Assembly (NCBI GenBank): GCA_016712665.1
Contig: JADJQP010000001.1
Location: forward strand, 372,001-436,000
Direction of reading: 5' to 3'
Length of the DNA stretch: 64,000 nt
DNA from: Bacteroidota bacterium
Lineage (GTDB): Bacteria > Bacteroidota > Bacteroidia > Chitinophagales > Chitinophagaceae
This document shows positions 10,142 to 19,489 of this stretch, piece by piece. A program made the position numbers and the translations under genes. The stretch's first letter is position 1, and each line of letters starts with the position of its first letter. Under the pieces are notes generated by a model. That model saw only the letters and a program-made list of their open reading frames with translations. It was not told the origin of the DNA and did no database searches.

Positions 10142-11374
10142 ATGACAAAAAATATCTTTTTTTGTACGCTTTTATTCGTTGCCATTTCGCATTGTTATGC
10201 ACAAGGAATCAAAACGGAAGCGCTTATCGTCTTAAATGACCATACCATTATACATGGCATTTTAAAGAATAGAGACTGGGAAACGACCCCAGACAAAATC
10301 CAATTTAAATCTGCAGAAGAGGCCCGTTTTGAAACATATACTCCTAGTGAGATCAAATCATTTAGCATTGGCGGTGTAAAATATATCAGCAAGTATCTTC
10401 TGATAGATAAAACTCCCGTTGCTACAAACGACTTAAAAAAAGAATTGCTATATGACACTAGCCATCAATGGGTATTTGCAAAGCAACTGATTCCCGGAAA
10501 AAAACCATTATATGAATACATAAATGCAAATGGGGTTCCCAATTATTTCATTGAAATGACCAAAGACTCCCTTCATTTACTCATTTTTAAACGATATATT
10601 GACGATCAGTCGAAAGTGGAGGTAGTTGAAAAATATAAAAATCAACTCACAATGTATTTTTCTGACTGCATGGAAATGCTTGATGATATTACGTTAATTA
10701 GCTATAATGAAAGTAGTTTGTTGCAAATTTTTTCGAATTACCAGAAATGCAAAGGCGAGTCATCATCGCAGGTTAAGAAGGAGAAGTTAAAATATACTTT
10801 TGATCTGTATGGGGGATATACATACAGTAAAATAAAATTTGGAGGCCCCCCGGAATTGCTATTTTCTGGCGGGCAATATGAGTCCTATTCCAGTTATGCT
10901 TTTTTGATAAGTGCGGGACTACCTATTGCTAAAAAATTTCAACGAAGAAATATTGTAGTGGAGCTTGGGCTAAAAAATAATAATATAGTGGGTTCTGATA
11001 GTCTCCAAGGTGGCATAGGATCGAGCTATCTGACCAACATCAATTTAAAATATTCATACATAAAGGGAAATTTGCTGTATCGACATTATTTTATTTTATT
11101 AGACAATATTTCAGCATTTGCAGATTTGGGATTTAGTGTGGGTAGGGCGTTTCGAAAAAAAGGAGACGTACGAAATATTACAAATGGACTCGTCTACAAT
11201 AATTACAACAATATCAATGCATCAGATGCCAATTTTACTATTGGGGCGGGGGTTCAAATGCATAGAATTTTGGCGGTAATAAGATATGAGCAAGGAAATC
11301 TTTTGACAATCAATAGTACGGTGAATTCTACCATCAAAACACTATATATAATGGCCGGATTCAGAATCTTTTGA
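10142..11374 (+). CDS. Exported protein with predicted C-terminal outer-membrane barrel
   Basis: A 410-residue protein I do not recognise by name. It opens with a signal peptide (hydrophobic FFCTLLFVAISHCYA, then QG). Residues about 25-200 form a mixed domain with a repeated 'promoter-of-response' look (KIQFKSAEEARFETYTPSEI). From about residue 220, alternating polar/aromatic strands such as YTFDLYGGYTYSKIKF and KTLYIMAGFRIF end in a terminal Phe, the usual mark of an outer-membrane beta-barrel. The start at 10142 directly precedes the signal peptide. It stands alone between iscS and the convergent alaS gene. Function unknown. Confidence 0.75.
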   Translation: MTKNIFFCTLLFVAISHCYAQGIKTEALIVLNDHTIIHGILKNRDWETTPDKIQFKSAEEARFETYTPSEIKSFSIGGVKYISKYLLIDKTPVATNDLKKELLYDTSHQWVFAKQLIPGKKPLYEYINANGVPNYFIEMTKDSLHLLIFKRYIDDQSKVEVVEKYKNQLTMYFSDCMEMLDDITLISYNESSLLQIFSNYQKCKGESSSQVKKEKLKYTFDLYGGYTYSKIKFGGPPELLFSGGQYESYSSYAFLISAGLPIAKKFQRRNIVVELGLKNNNIVGSDSLQGGIGSSYLTNINLKYSYIKGNLLYRHYFILLDNISAFADLGFSVGRAFRKKGDVRNITNGLVYNNYNNINASDANFTIGAGVQMHRILAVIRYEQGNLLTINSTVNSTIKTLYIMAGFRIF

Positions 11375-11469
11375 TAGATTCCCTTGGCAATAATCAAAAC
11401 TATTTTTGAATTTCAGTAAAAAGAAAAAGGGAATAAAACATGTAGAACACCCAATGATCAAGACAACCA

Positions 11470-14097
11470 TTAGATTAGGGCTTTAATCGCCTTTATAGCC
11501 ACATCTAATTGACTTGCATCCGTACCACCTGCACTTGCAAATGTTTTTTGACCGCCGCCGCCACCTTTGATAAGGTTCGCAATATGTTCCTTAATCAATT
11601 TGGGTGCGTCCCAGCCTTTATTGTTGGCCAAGTTTTCATCAAGCAATAAAGCTACCGCTGCTTTGCCACCAATATTGGCAGTAAGTACCACTACATAATT
11701 TTCAATTTCATTTTTTAAGTCCGTGCAAATTTTTCGAAGGGCATCCGGATTGGAAACCTCTACTTGTTCGCCGATAAAGTGCACCCCATTAAGAACCTGC
11801 ACTTTTGTAAGAAGCTCGTTTCGGACACCCACCAAGGCCTTTGCCTCAAGGCGTTCAAGTTGCTTTTGCAGGGCATTCTTCTCTTCCACCAAACTTTCAA
11901 CGCTTTTTAATAAATCTTTAGGGTTTTTAAAAGTGGCTTTAATGCCTCCTAATATTTTCAATTCGTGATTAATATAATGCTCAGCTTTACAACCTGCCAG
12001 AGCTTCTAAACGTCTGACACCGGCTGCAATAGCACTTTCAGCGGTAATTTTAAAAATACCCAATTCCCCGGTATTGGCAACATGTGTACCTCCGCAAAGT
12101 TCAATAGAATAGGAGGGGTCAATAATTACTACCCGTACAATATCGCCGTACTTTTCGCCAAATAGAGCCATAGCGCCCAATTGCATTGCCTCATCCTTTG
12201 GAAGCGTTTTTACGACAACCGGAATATTCTGGCGGATTTTTTGGTTCACTATTTTTTCCACCTTCATGATTTCTTCATCCGTCATTTTGGCAAAATGTGA
12301 AAAATCAAAACGCATGTAATCGGCATTATTTAAACTCCCTTTTTGGGCGATATGTTTTCCCAACACCTGTTGCAAAGCTGCTTGCACCAAATGGGTTGCT
12401 GTATGATGTCGTTGAATTTTTCGACGAGATGATGTATCGATACTTGCTATTACAGCACCGTCCAAAGCATCCGGGATGGAATCCACAAAATGAATGATCA
12501 AATCGTTTTCCTTTTTAGTATCCGTAACGTGTATGGTTTGTTCGCCAATGGTCAATATACCGGTATCGCCAACCTGACCGCCACTTTCAGCATAGAAAGG
12601 GGTGGACTCTAAAACCATTTGATATTGTGTTTTGCCCTTTGCGCTAACTTTCCTGTATTTCCAAACCCGGGTATGTGCTTCCGAATGATCATACCCGACA
12701 AAAGTTGCGGTATGGATATCATGAACCACTACCCAATCTTCCGAGTCAATTTTGGCATCTTTCCGTGAACGATCTTTTTGTTTTTGCAATTCCTCTTCAA
12801 ACCCTTTTACATCTACACTGCAATTGTTTTCGATTGCGATTAGTTGCGTTAAATCAATTGGAAATCCATACGTATCGGATAATTCAAACGACTCTGCACC
12901 TGATATAATTAACTGTTGCGCTTCTTTTCGCTTAGCAATAATATCATCCATTCTTTTTAAACCAATATCTAAGGTTCTTAAAAAACCACTTTCTTCCTCA
13001 TGTATGACCTTTTGTACAAAGTTTTCCTGTGCTTTTAGCTCCGGAAACACATGCTCAAATTGTGTTGCCAATAGCGGTAGCAATTGACTCAATAATGGTT
13101 GTTTATAATTTAGAAACGAAAAATAATACCGTACGGCTCGACGCAATATGCGACGGATAACATAGCCAGCGCCTGTGTTAGATGGCAACTGTCCGTCCGC
13201 AATGGTAAAAGCAATGGCCCGTATATGATCGGCCAAAACCCTAAAGGCAATCGCTTGTTTGCTATCGCCGAAATCGTATGTGAAGCCTGTTATTTTTTCC
13301 GTCGCTTCGATAGTGGGTGTAAACACGTCTGTATCATAGTTGGAGGTTTTACCTTGTATTACTCGCACCAAGCGTTCGAAACCCATACCGGTATCTACAT
13401 GTTTGGCCGGCAAATTTTCAAGACTACCATCCTTTTTCCGGTTATATTGAATAAACACATTATTCCAAATTTCGATTACTTGCGGATGGTCAGCATTCAC
13501 CAATTGATGTCCGGGAATCAGTGCACGTTCGGCATCGGGTCGCATGTCTACATGTATTTCGCTACAAGGACCGCAGGGACCGGTATCGCCCATTTCCCAA
13601 AAATTATCTTTCTTTTTTCCATACACAATATGATCTTTATCGCTGATGAGCTTTTGCCATTCTTCTAAGGCCACCTTAGAAGCGGGTATGCCTTCTTTTT
13701 GATCCCCTTCAAAAACGGAAACATAGAGTCGATCTTTATCAAGCTTATACACTTCGGTTAATAATTCCCAACTCCATGCAATGGCTTCTGCTTTAAAGTA
13801 GTTGCCAAAGCTCCAATTACCAAGCATTTCAAACATGGTATGATGATAGGTATCTACACCCACCTCTTCCAAATCGTTGTGTTTACCGCTTACACGAAGG
13901 CACTTTTGTGTATCAGCGATACGAGGAAAGGGCGATTGCTGGTTTCCTAAAAAGTAATCTTTAAATTGATTCATCCCTGCATTGGTAAACATTAGGGTGG
14001 GGTCATTTTTAACTACTATGGGAGCGCTTGAAACAATATGATGGCCTTTTGATTTAAAAAAGTCGAGAAACTGTTGGCGTATTTCAGAAGAGGTCAT
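11470..14097 (-). CDS. alaS: Alanine--tRNA ligase
   Basis: An 875-residue class II synthetase of normal length that charges tRNA-Ala and edits mischarged Ser/Gly. It shows the catalytic-domain opening (IRQQFLDFFKSKGH), class II motif 2 region (RVSGKHNDLEEVG), the editing-domain zinc motifs HHTATH (about residue 564) and CGGTH (about residue 669), and a C-terminal glycine-rich C-Ala tail with KGGGGGQKTFASAGG. The start ATG at 14097 matches the family N-terminus. It is convergent with the outer-membrane gene at 10142 and divergent from the T9SS gene at 14253. A TAnnTTTG element lies about 50 bases upstream. Confidence 0.98.
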   Translation of the reverse strand: MTSSEIRQQFLDFFKSKGHHIVSSAPIVVKNDPTLMFTNAGMNQFKDYFLGNQQSPFPRIADTQKCLRVSGKHNDLEEVGVDTYHHTMFEMLGNWSFGNYFKAEAIAWSWELLTEVYKLDKDRLYVSVFEGDQKEGIPASKVALEEWQKLISDKDHIVYGKKKDNFWEMGDTGPCGPCSEIHVDMRPDAERALIPGHQLVNADHPQVIEIWNNVFIQYNRKKDGSLENLPAKHVDTGMGFERLVRVIQGKTSNYDTDVFTPTIEATEKITGFTYDFGDSKQAIAFRVLADHIRAIAFTIADGQLPSNTGAGYVIRRILRRAVRYYFSFLNYKQPLLSQLLPLLATQFEHVFPELKAQENFVQKVIHEEESGFLRTLDIGLKRMDDIIAKRKEAQQLIISGAESFELSDTYGFPIDLTQLIAIENNCSVDVKGFEEELQKQKDRSRKDAKIDSEDWVVVHDIHTATFVGYDHSEAHTRVWKYRKVSAKGKTQYQMVLESTPFYAESGGQVGDTGILTIGEQTIHVTDTKKENDLIIHFVDSIPDALDGAVIASIDTSSRRKIQRHHTATHLVQAALQQVLGKHIAQKGSLNNADYMRFDFSHFAKMTDEEIMKVEKIVNQKIRQNIPVVVKTLPKDEAMQLGAMALFGEKYGDIVRVVIIDPSYSIELCGGTHVANTGELGIFKITAESAIAAGVRRLEALAGCKAEHYINHELKILGGIKATFKNPKDLLKSVESLVEEKNALQKQLERLEAKALVGVRNELLTKVQVLNGVHFIGEQVEVSNPDALRKICTDLKNEIENYVVVLTANIGGKAAVALLLDENLANNKGWDAPKLIKEHIANLIKGGGGGQKTFASAGGTDASQLDVAIKAIKALI

Positions 14098-14143
14098 GTT
14101 TGATTTGAAAATTGAAAATTTGAAAATTTGAAATAATTGCGAG

Positions 14144-14151
14144 CAAAAGTA
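14144..14151 (-). promoter_or_regulatory. -7 promoter element for alaS
   Basis: The minus strand reads TACTTTTG, a perfect TAnnTTTG, about 47 bases before the alaS start. Between it and the gene is an AT-rich leader with repeated TTTGAAAATT units (14101-14132). Confidence 0.5.
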
Positions 14152-14228
14152 ATGAAAAAGACATTAGTCACAACCGAGTTTAAAGTGATTCTTGGGTTTT
14201 AATAATTTGTTTCGTTGATAATTTTTTG

Positions 14229-14236
14229 TACCTTTA
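14229..14236 (+). promoter_or_regulatory. -7-like promoter element for the 14253 gene
   Basis: TACCTTTA, one base off TAnnTTTG, preceded by a T-run. It ends 16 bases before the ATG, so the transcript would have a very short leader. Confidence 0.4.
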
Positions 14237-14252
14237 TAAGATAAGTAACGTT

Positions 14253-15134
14253 ATGAAAGCCGCCTTCACTAGTTTATTTTTATTGATTTTTGGCAGCGGT
14301 TTTGCGCAGCCTTATATACCATTGCCGGTTGGAAATGCTCGCTGGATGGAATATTACTACGATGATGCATTTTTCCCCCAAATAGTGACCAAAAATTATT
14401 GCATGTTTTCCGTCGATACTGCAACCCATCAACTATACGGACGTAGTTGCAGAAAATATGAATATTCTTATGATTCCGTTTATAATGCGAATAATGTTTT
14501 TGGGACATATATGGTCTTTGATGACACCATTAATCGAAAAATTTATCTGGTTGACTCAGTTTCAGAAAGACTGATCTACGACTTTTCTAAAAGTGTTGGA
14601 GATACCATACATTTCATTTGTGCAAATAACTATGATCCGAGAACCTTTATAATTGACTCTATTATTAGTAATAACGTTCTTGGCATAAACAGAAGACATT
14701 TTTATCTAACTGACTCTGCTTTTCCTGGATTAAAAAACATATGGATTGAGGGCATCGGGAGTACTTTAGGTTTTAAATACAATGTACGATCATGTCAGTG
14801 GGTACTGTACGATACATGGTTGAGATGCCTGCAACAAAACAATATGCTTCTTTATCAAAATGCCCAATCCTGTTCATATATTGTAGGCCACGAAGATTTC
14901 ATTAAACCTAACGAAAGCATTAAAATTGCATCCAATCCAGTTTTAAACAGTGAAATTGAAATTTTGAACCCAACTGCTGAGCAAATACAATGGCAATTGT
15001 ATTCACCTGAAGGATTCCTTCTTGCGAAAGGCAATAGCTTAAAAATTCAAGTTTCTCAATATACAAGTGGAATCTTTTTTCTACAGATAAGATCAGGAAA
15101 ATCCAGTACTGTATTTAAAATATTAAAATTTTAG
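14253..15134 (+). CDS. Secreted T9SS-cargo protein of unknown function
   Basis: About 293 residues from ATG 14253, which I prefer to the TTG at 14226 because the signal peptide (KAAFTSLFLLIFGSGFAQ) then starts correctly. The body (about 25-215) has regular beta-rich segments and paired cysteines (RSCRKYEY, NVRSCQW, LRCLQQ), with no family I can name. Residues about 230-293 are a degenerate type A T9SS sorting domain: the SNPVLNSEIEILNP opening, the WQLYSPEGFLL strand and the TSGIFFLQIRSG ending before a basic tail. This implies export through the Sec system and then the T9SS to the surface or medium. It is monocistronic. Confidence 0.8.
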   Translation: MKAAFTSLFLLIFGSGFAQPYIPLPVGNARWMEYYYDDAFFPQIVTKNYCMFSVDTATHQLYGRSCRKYEYSYDSVYNANNVFGTYMVFDDTINRKIYLVDSVSERLIYDFSKSVGDTIHFICANNYDPRTFIIDSIISNNVLGINRRHFYLTDSAFPGLKNIWIEGIGSTLGFKYNVRSCQWVLYDTWLRCLQQNNMLLYQNAQSCSYIVGHEDFIKPNESIKIASNPVLNSEIEILNPTAEQIQWQLYSPEGFLLAKGNSLKIQVSQYTSGIFFLQIRSGKSSTVFKILKF

Positions 15135-15154
15135 ATTTAGTTGCCTTGAATCGA

Positions 15155-15297
15155 ATGACGCCGGCTGCCTATAATAATGAGGTAGGAGGAAAAGTTGAAA
15201 CAATGAACTGGCTTCCGCTTTTTTTCGACGATTTAATCCCGAAGAATTTGAGCAAGGGTTAAAAAAATCGCAACCCGGTTGGCAGTCATTTAATTAA
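15155..15297 (+). pseudogene. Possible small gene remnant split at a T7 run
   Basis: An ATG at 15155 opens MTPAAYNNEVGGKVETMNWL. After the T7 run at 15219-15225 the frame that continues plausibly is RRFNPEEFEQGLKKSQPGW, ending in TAA at 15295. Both halves have protein-like composition but the total is under 50 residues and I recognise no family. It may be the end of a decayed gene. Confidence 0.25.
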
Positions 15298-15309
15298 AAA
15301 TAGCCTTTT

Positions 15310-15665
15310 TTAATTTTCCTCAATATGCAATTTATGAAAAAAGCGATGGGCTATGGGCGCAATGATAAGTCCAATAGTGGTAATAAACGCAACACCACTA
15401 AACAAGGCATAGACTGATGCAAAAACTTTTGCAGCATTTGTCAACTTGATTTCAGAATCAATAATAGGGCCCATACCACTTAGTATCATAGCCGCATTCA
15501 GCAAACTATCGTACCAACTAAATTCGTCAATTGTAATTTTATAACCTACAACTCCAATTAATAAACAAAAGCTCAGAAAAATACCAGCCACCAAAGCGTT
15601 TGTCCAAATTTGTTTAGAAAGACTGATTTGCTGGCGAGTGGTTGTTTTTTATGTTCGTAACCCAT
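15310..15665 (-). CDS. Small membrane protein resembling two-pore-type K+ channel fragments, frameshifted
   Basis: The open frame 15594-15310 starts only at a GTG. An ATG at 15665 opens MGYEHKK in another frame, and adding one A to the A6 run (T6 at 15645-15650 on the plus strand) joins the two into about 118 residues. The joined protein has a basic N-terminus, a first membrane helix (LVAGIFLSFCLLIGVVGY), a pore-loop-like segment LLNAAMILSGMGPI and a second helix (FASVYALFSGVAFITTIGLII), ending HRFFHKLHIEEN. This is the layout of short Bacteroidota proteins annotated as two-pore-domain potassium channel family. A selectivity-filter TVGYG is not present, so ion selectivity is uncertain. Confidence 0.6.
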
Positions 15666-15761
15666 AGAAATGCCCTTTATTTTCACAATAATACTAAAAT
15701 ATTGGCTGCCGAAAAAAACGAAACATTAACGCAGCAAACACTCAAGTTCCGCCAAATCCTT

Positions 15762-15769
15762 TATCTTTG
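15762..15769 (+). promoter_or_regulatory. -7 promoter element for the thioredoxin-like gene
   Basis: TATCTTTG, a perfect TAnnTTTG, 21 bases upstream of ATG 15791. The element lies close enough to argue that the true start is 15791 rather than the upstream TTG at 15767. Confidence 0.55.
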
Positions 15770-15790
15770 GTATTCAAAAAAATTCTATAC

Positions 15791-16318
15791 ATGAAAAAGA
15801 TTGGATTATTTCTTTTAGCAGTAGCAAGTTTCACATTTGCCAATGCACAATATCAAAATACAAAAATCGAAGTGGGTCAAAAAGCTCCTGAACTTTCATA
15901 CGAAAATCCACAAGGTAAAGTATTGAGCCTTTCAGAAATCAATAAAAAGAGAGTGATTTTGTTGGATTTTTGGGCAAGCTGGTGCGGTCCTTGTCGTATG
16001 GCAAACCCTGCGCTGGTAGAGTTTTATAACAAATACAGCAAAAAGAAATACAAGAACGCCAAAAATGGTTTTTCCATTGTGAGTTTCTCCCTTGATAAAG
16101 CAAAGGAACCTTGGATACAAGCCATTGAAAAAGATAAATTAGCCTGGCCATACCATTTGAGCGATTTAGGAGGCTGGCAAAGTAAAGGTGCTGCTGACTA
16201 CGGCGTGCAATTTGTTCCTCAATGCGTTTTGATTGATGCCAATGGCATTATCATCGGAAAATATCAACGTGTTGAAGAGTGTATTCCGGATTTAGAAAAG
16301 CTTATCATCGGAAAATAA
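15791..16318 (+). CDS. TlpA/ResA-type exported thioredoxin-like protein
   Basis: About 175 residues from ATG 15791, the start that begins the signal peptide KKIGLFLLAVASFTFANAQ. An AhpC/TSA-type thioredoxin fold follows, with VGQKAPELSYENPQGK at the entry and the redox-active motif WASWCGPCR near residue 65. The cis-Pro loop is FVPQCVLID and the end is DLEKLIIGK. Likely a periplasmic thiol-disulfide oxidoreductase, as in cytochrome c maturation or general disulfide reduction. Only three bases separate it from gmk, suggesting co-transcription, although the functions look unrelated. The specific substrate is unknown. Confidence 0.88.
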   Translation: MKKIGLFLLAVASFTFANAQYQNTKIEVGQKAPELSYENPQGKVLSLSEINKKRVILLDFWASWCGPCRMANPALVEFYNKYSKKKYKNAKNGFSIVSFSLDKAKEPWIQAIEKDKLAWPYHLSDLGGWQSKGAADYGVQFVPQCVLIDANGIIIGKYQRVEECIPDLEKLIIGK

Positions 16319-16321
16319 TTT

Positions 16322-16894
16322 ATGATATCCGATACGCAAAAGCTTATCATCATCACTGCTCCTTCAGGATCAGGAAAGACCACCATTGTGCATCATTTAT
16401 TGAATACCAATCCCCAATTGGCATTTAGCGTGAGTGCTTGCACCCGACAGCCACGCCCCAATGAAAAAGATGGCGTTCATTATTATTTTTTGTCGCTTGA
16501 ACAATTTACCCGTAAAATCGCCAATCATGAATTTGCCGAGTTTGAAATGGTGTATGAGGGCAAGTATTATGGGACTCTTAAAGCGGAGTTGCAACGAATT
16601 TGGGATGCCGGCAAAACCCCTTTGGTAGATATTGATGTTCAAGGTGCGCTTCGTTTAAAGAAGCATTACGGTGAGCAGGCGCTTTCCATTTTTGTAAAAG
16701 CGCCCTCGCTTGAGATTTTGAAGCAACGTTTGATTGACAGAGGCACCGAAACCGATTTTACATTGGCGGAACGACTTGATAAGGCCGGTTACGAAACCAC
16801 TTTTGCTGAAAACTTTGACCGTATTATTGTGAACGATGAACTGCAAAAGGCTTGTGCTGAAGCTAGCCAAGAGATTTTATTGTTTCTAAGCTAG
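16322..16894 (+). CDS. gmk: Guanylate kinase
   Basis: A 190-residue enzyme of normal length that phosphorylates GMP to GDP with ATP. It shows the P-loop APSGSGKTT (residues about 13-21), the GMP-binding segment SACTRQPRPNEKDGVHYYF, and EFEMVYEGKYYGT. Then come DIDVQGALRLKK (Walker-B-like region) and the lid region FVKAPSLEILKQRL. It follows the thioredoxin-like gene by three bases and is probably in the same transcript. Confidence 0.97.
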   Translation: MISDTQKLIIITAPSGSGKTTIVHHLLNTNPQLAFSVSACTRQPRPNEKDGVHYYFLSLEQFTRKIANHEFAEFEMVYEGKYYGTLKAELQRIWDAGKTPLVDIDVQGALRLKKHYGEQALSIFVKAPSLEILKQRLIDRGTETDFTLAERLDKAGYETTFAENFDRIIVNDELQKACAEASQEILLFLS

Positions 16895-16914
16895 CAATTA
16901 TACCGAAATGACAA

Positions 16915-16967
16915 TTGTAATAGTCCAAAATTTCATTCCTTATTTTGTTCTAAACAATTGTACCAAC
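16915..16967. repeat. Dispersed repeat, copy 1 (copy 2 at 31618-31675)
   Basis: The stretch with TAATAGTCCAAAATTTCATT, a CTTATTTTGTTCTAAACAAT section and TTGTA closely matches 31618-31675 (TAATAGTTCAAAATTTCGTT, then a similar TTTTCTAAAC section and CAATTGTA). Both are intergenic and lie in the same orientation. Confidence 0.5.
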
Positions 16968-17032
16968 CAGCATTTACCACAGTACGATTTATCTAATATT
17001 GGAATATTTATTAAATCACATTGGTATTATTG

Positions 17033-17040
17033 TATTTTTG
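17033..17040 (+). promoter_or_regulatory. -7 promoter element for the CNNM/CBS gene
   Basis: TATTTTTG, a perfect TAnnTTTG, 11 bases before ATG 17051. A promoter this close supports starting at 17051 and implies a nearly leaderless mRNA. Confidence 0.5.
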
Positions 17041-17050
17041 TACCCAAACT

Positions 17051-18325
17051 ATGCTCATAACCATTCTTTACATCATTCTTTGTTTATTACTCATTGCCTT
17101 TTTCTCCGGCATCGAAATCGCCTTTGTATCGTCGAGCAAACTGACTTTTGAATTAAAGAAAAAGCAAGGACTTTATGCTGGCAAGGTTCTGTCGCGCTTT
17201 ATGGAAAAGCCGGCCACCTTTATTGGCACCAGTCTGGTAGGTATCAATATTGTGTTGGTCATATATGGTTTACTCATGACAGAAGTAACCGATACTATTT
17301 TTGATTCGGTGGGTCTTCCGCATAATGAATTTCTTCGATTATTTATTGATACCATTATCGCCACCATTGTTGTATTGGTGCTGGGTGAGTTTATCCCAAA
17401 AGCATTGTTTAGAGCAAAGCCCGAAGCAACCCTAACCCTTCTTACTTTACCCATTCAATTTTTTTATTTCTTTTTATACCCGCTAGCGCGACTTTTTGTA
17501 GCCATTTCAGAATTTATTTTAAAATACTTGTTTAATGTGCGCATTGCCGTTGAAAAAACCATATACAATCGTGTTGATTTGGAACAATTTATTAAGCAAA
17601 TGCGTACCGGTCAGGATAGCGAATCGCAAGATCTCAATACCGAACTGTTTGAAAACGCCCTGTATTTATCGCAGGTAAAAATACGGGAGTGTCTGGTACC
17701 TCGAAATGAGATTGAAGCCGTTTCCATAGATGCCAGTATCACAGATGTAAAGAAACTCTTTATCGAAAGTAAATTATCCAAAATATTGGTATTCGAAGGA
17801 AGTATTGATCATATTTTAGGATATATTCATCATATCGATTTTTTCAAAAATCCAAAAGATGTAAAAGCGGCCATGCATAAAATACCCGCTGTACCCGAAG
17901 CCATGAACGCGGTAGATTTATTAAATCAATTTACGAAAGAACGAAAAAGTATTGCCTGGGTCATCGATGAATTTGGCGGTACTGCAGGTATTGTTACCAT
18001 GGAAGACATCTTAGAAGAAATTTTTGGTGAAATACAAGATGAATACGATGAAGAGGAATATGTACAAAAGCAATTGTCGGCAACCGAATATATTTTTTCC
18101 GGCCGATTAGAGGTTGAATTTATCAATGAAAAATACCATCTGCATCTCCCCATAGATGAAGCGGAAACCCTTTCGGGATACATCATTGAAAAACACGAAT
18201 CGATTCCGAAACAAAATGAAAAAATCATTATTGGGGATTACGAATTTAATATTTTGCTGGTTTCAGATACCCGAATTGAAACGGTTAAGCTCAAATCGTT
18301 GCAACCCAATAAGAAAAAAGACTAA
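17051..18325 (+). CDS. CNNM/CorC-type membrane protein with CBS pair (hemolysin-family)
   Basis: About 424 residues from ATG 17051. The N-terminal CNNM/DUF21 membrane domain (about 1-190) has several hydrophobic helices, including TILYIILCLLLIAFFSGIEI with the family's FFSGIE motif. A CBS-domain pair follows (about 200-330; CLVPRNEIEAVSIDASI and AWVIDEFGGTAGIVTMEDILEE). A C-terminal CorC/HlyC transporter-associated domain (about 340-420) shows EYIFSGRLEVEFIN and ETLSGYIIE. Members are linked to Mg2+/Co2+ efflux; GldE of gliding Bacteroidota is a relative, but I cannot assign that name. It ends 15 bases before the nucleotidyltransferase gene, which is likely co-transcribed. Confidence 0.88.
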   Translation: MLITILYIILCLLLIAFFSGIEIAFVSSSKLTFELKKKQGLYAGKVLSRFMEKPATFIGTSLVGINIVLVIYGLLMTEVTDTIFDSVGLPHNEFLRLFIDTIIATIVVLVLGEFIPKALFRAKPEATLTLLTLPIQFFYFFLYPLARLFVAISEFILKYLFNVRIAVEKTIYNRVDLEQFIKQMRTGQDSESQDLNTELFENALYLSQVKIRECLVPRNEIEAVSIDASITDVKKLFIESKLSKILVFEGSIDHILGYIHHIDFFKNPKDVKAAMHKIPAVPEAMNAVDLLNQFTKERKSIAWVIDEFGGTAGIVTMEDILEEIFGEIQDEYDEEEYVQKQLSATEYIFSGRLEVEFINEKYHLHLPIDEAETLSGYIIEKHESIPKQNEKIIIGDYEFNILLVSDTRIETVKLKSLQPNKKKD

Positions 18326-18340
18326 ACCCGATTTGTAATA

Positions 18341-19060
18341 ATGAAAGCAATGATACTGGCTGCCGGGTTGGGTACAAGATTAAAACCATTTACCGACAAA
18401 CATCCAAAGGCCTTGGCACGTGTAAATGGCAAGACATTGCTTCAAAGAAATATTGAATATCTTGTAAAATATGGCGTCACAGATATCATTGTGAATGTGC
18501 ATCATTTTGCCGATCAGATTATCGACCATTTAGCGGCAAATAATAATTTCAATATCCCAATAAGCATTTCAGACGAAACCGGCGAGGTTTTAGAAACTGG
18601 TGGCGGACTTAAGAAAGCTGCCTGGTTTTTTGATGATTCAAAACCGTTTTTGTTGATGAATGTGGATATACTCACTCATTTGAATTTGAAAGCAATGATT
18701 GATTTTCATAACAATGAAAAACCAATTGCGACTTTAGCGGTGAGTGAGAGGTCAAGCTCTCGTTGCTTTTTGTTTAATGAAAGGGAGGAATTATGTGGCT
18801 GGAAAAACAAAAATACCGGAGAAGAAAAAATGAGCCGGGTTGCCGATCAACTTTTTGAAAAATCATTTAGTGGTATTCATATCATTGATCCCCGCATTTT
18901 TTCGATGATGCATCAGGAAGGGAAATTTTCGATAGTAGATACCTACATTGAACTGGCAAAAACAAACATCATCAAATCGTTTGATCATACTGGTGATTTG
19001 TTAATGGATGTTGGTAAACCGGAGAGTATTGTTGAGGCTGAGAAATGTTTTTTTGACTAA
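18341..19060 (+). CDS. Sugar-1-phosphate nucleotidyltransferase (MurU/HddC-like)
   Basis: A 239-residue NTP-transferase-fold protein. The activating signature is GLGTRLKPFTDKHPKAL near the N-terminus. Then come the substrate-loop EVLETGGGLKKA, the metal-binding LLMNVDILTH and the distal metal site LLMDVGKPESI. The short length, without a C-terminal beta-helix, matches MurNAc-1-phosphate uridylyltransferase and the mannose- or heptose-1-phosphate enzymes. The sugar and nucleotide cannot be fixed from sequence alone. It lies directly downstream of the CNNM/CBS gene and upstream of a region of gene decay. Confidence 0.85.
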   Translation: MKAMILAAGLGTRLKPFTDKHPKALARVNGKTLLQRNIEYLVKYGVTDIIVNVHHFADQIIDHLAANNNFNIPISISDETGEVLETGGGLKKAAWFFDDSKPFLLMNVDILTHLNLKAMIDFHNNEKPIATLAVSERSSSRCFLFNEREELCGWKNKNTGEEKMSRVADQLFEKSFSGIHIIDPRIFSMMHQEGKFSIVDTYIELAKTNIIKSFDHTGDLLMDVGKPESIVEAEKCFFD

Positions 19061-19114
19061 AAAATAGTTGTTTGTCCTTTGTAAAAAAATGGTTCCTTTT
19101 TTCTCTAAAAATAA

Positions 19115-19489
19115 ATAAACCGGCAGTACAAAACTATATACAGTGGATGTATTGCTGAAAATTTTTGTTGGCCGAATGATATTACGGAGGTATGTACAGA
19201 AAAAGGTGTTACACTCTTTCCAAATCCGTTCCATACAGATATTTCGCTTGATGCAAATATTGAATAGTGCAATACTGAACTAAACGTATTTGATATAACA
19301 GGGAGCATTATTATAAGTAAACAATTGTTTATACATAAAGGTATACATCCGCTATACCTTAATCTTAGCCATCATAGTAATACCCCGTTATTGATAAAAA
19401 TTGTAATTAACAATAAAACCGTTGATAAAGAAATTATTAATAAATACTCGTTTCTTTTTGGTATGTATCTTATTGTTTTTCTACTCTGA
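19115..19489 (+). pseudogene. T9SS sorting-domain remnant with an in-frame stop
   Basis: An open frame with no Met start encodes SGCIAENFCWPN and then a recognisable type A T9SS tail: GVTLFPNPFHTDISLDAN, a TAG stop, then ELNVFDITGSIIISKQLF, HPLYLNLSHHSNTPLLIK and the final strand, before TGA at 19487. The domain order is intact apart from the stop, and no upstream body remains. It is the tail of a former secreted protein. Confidence 0.65.

Noticed and set aside
15155..15297. A complete small gene here
   Set aside because: It needs a frame change at a T7 run and is under 50 residues without a known family, so I kept it only as a low-confidence remnant.
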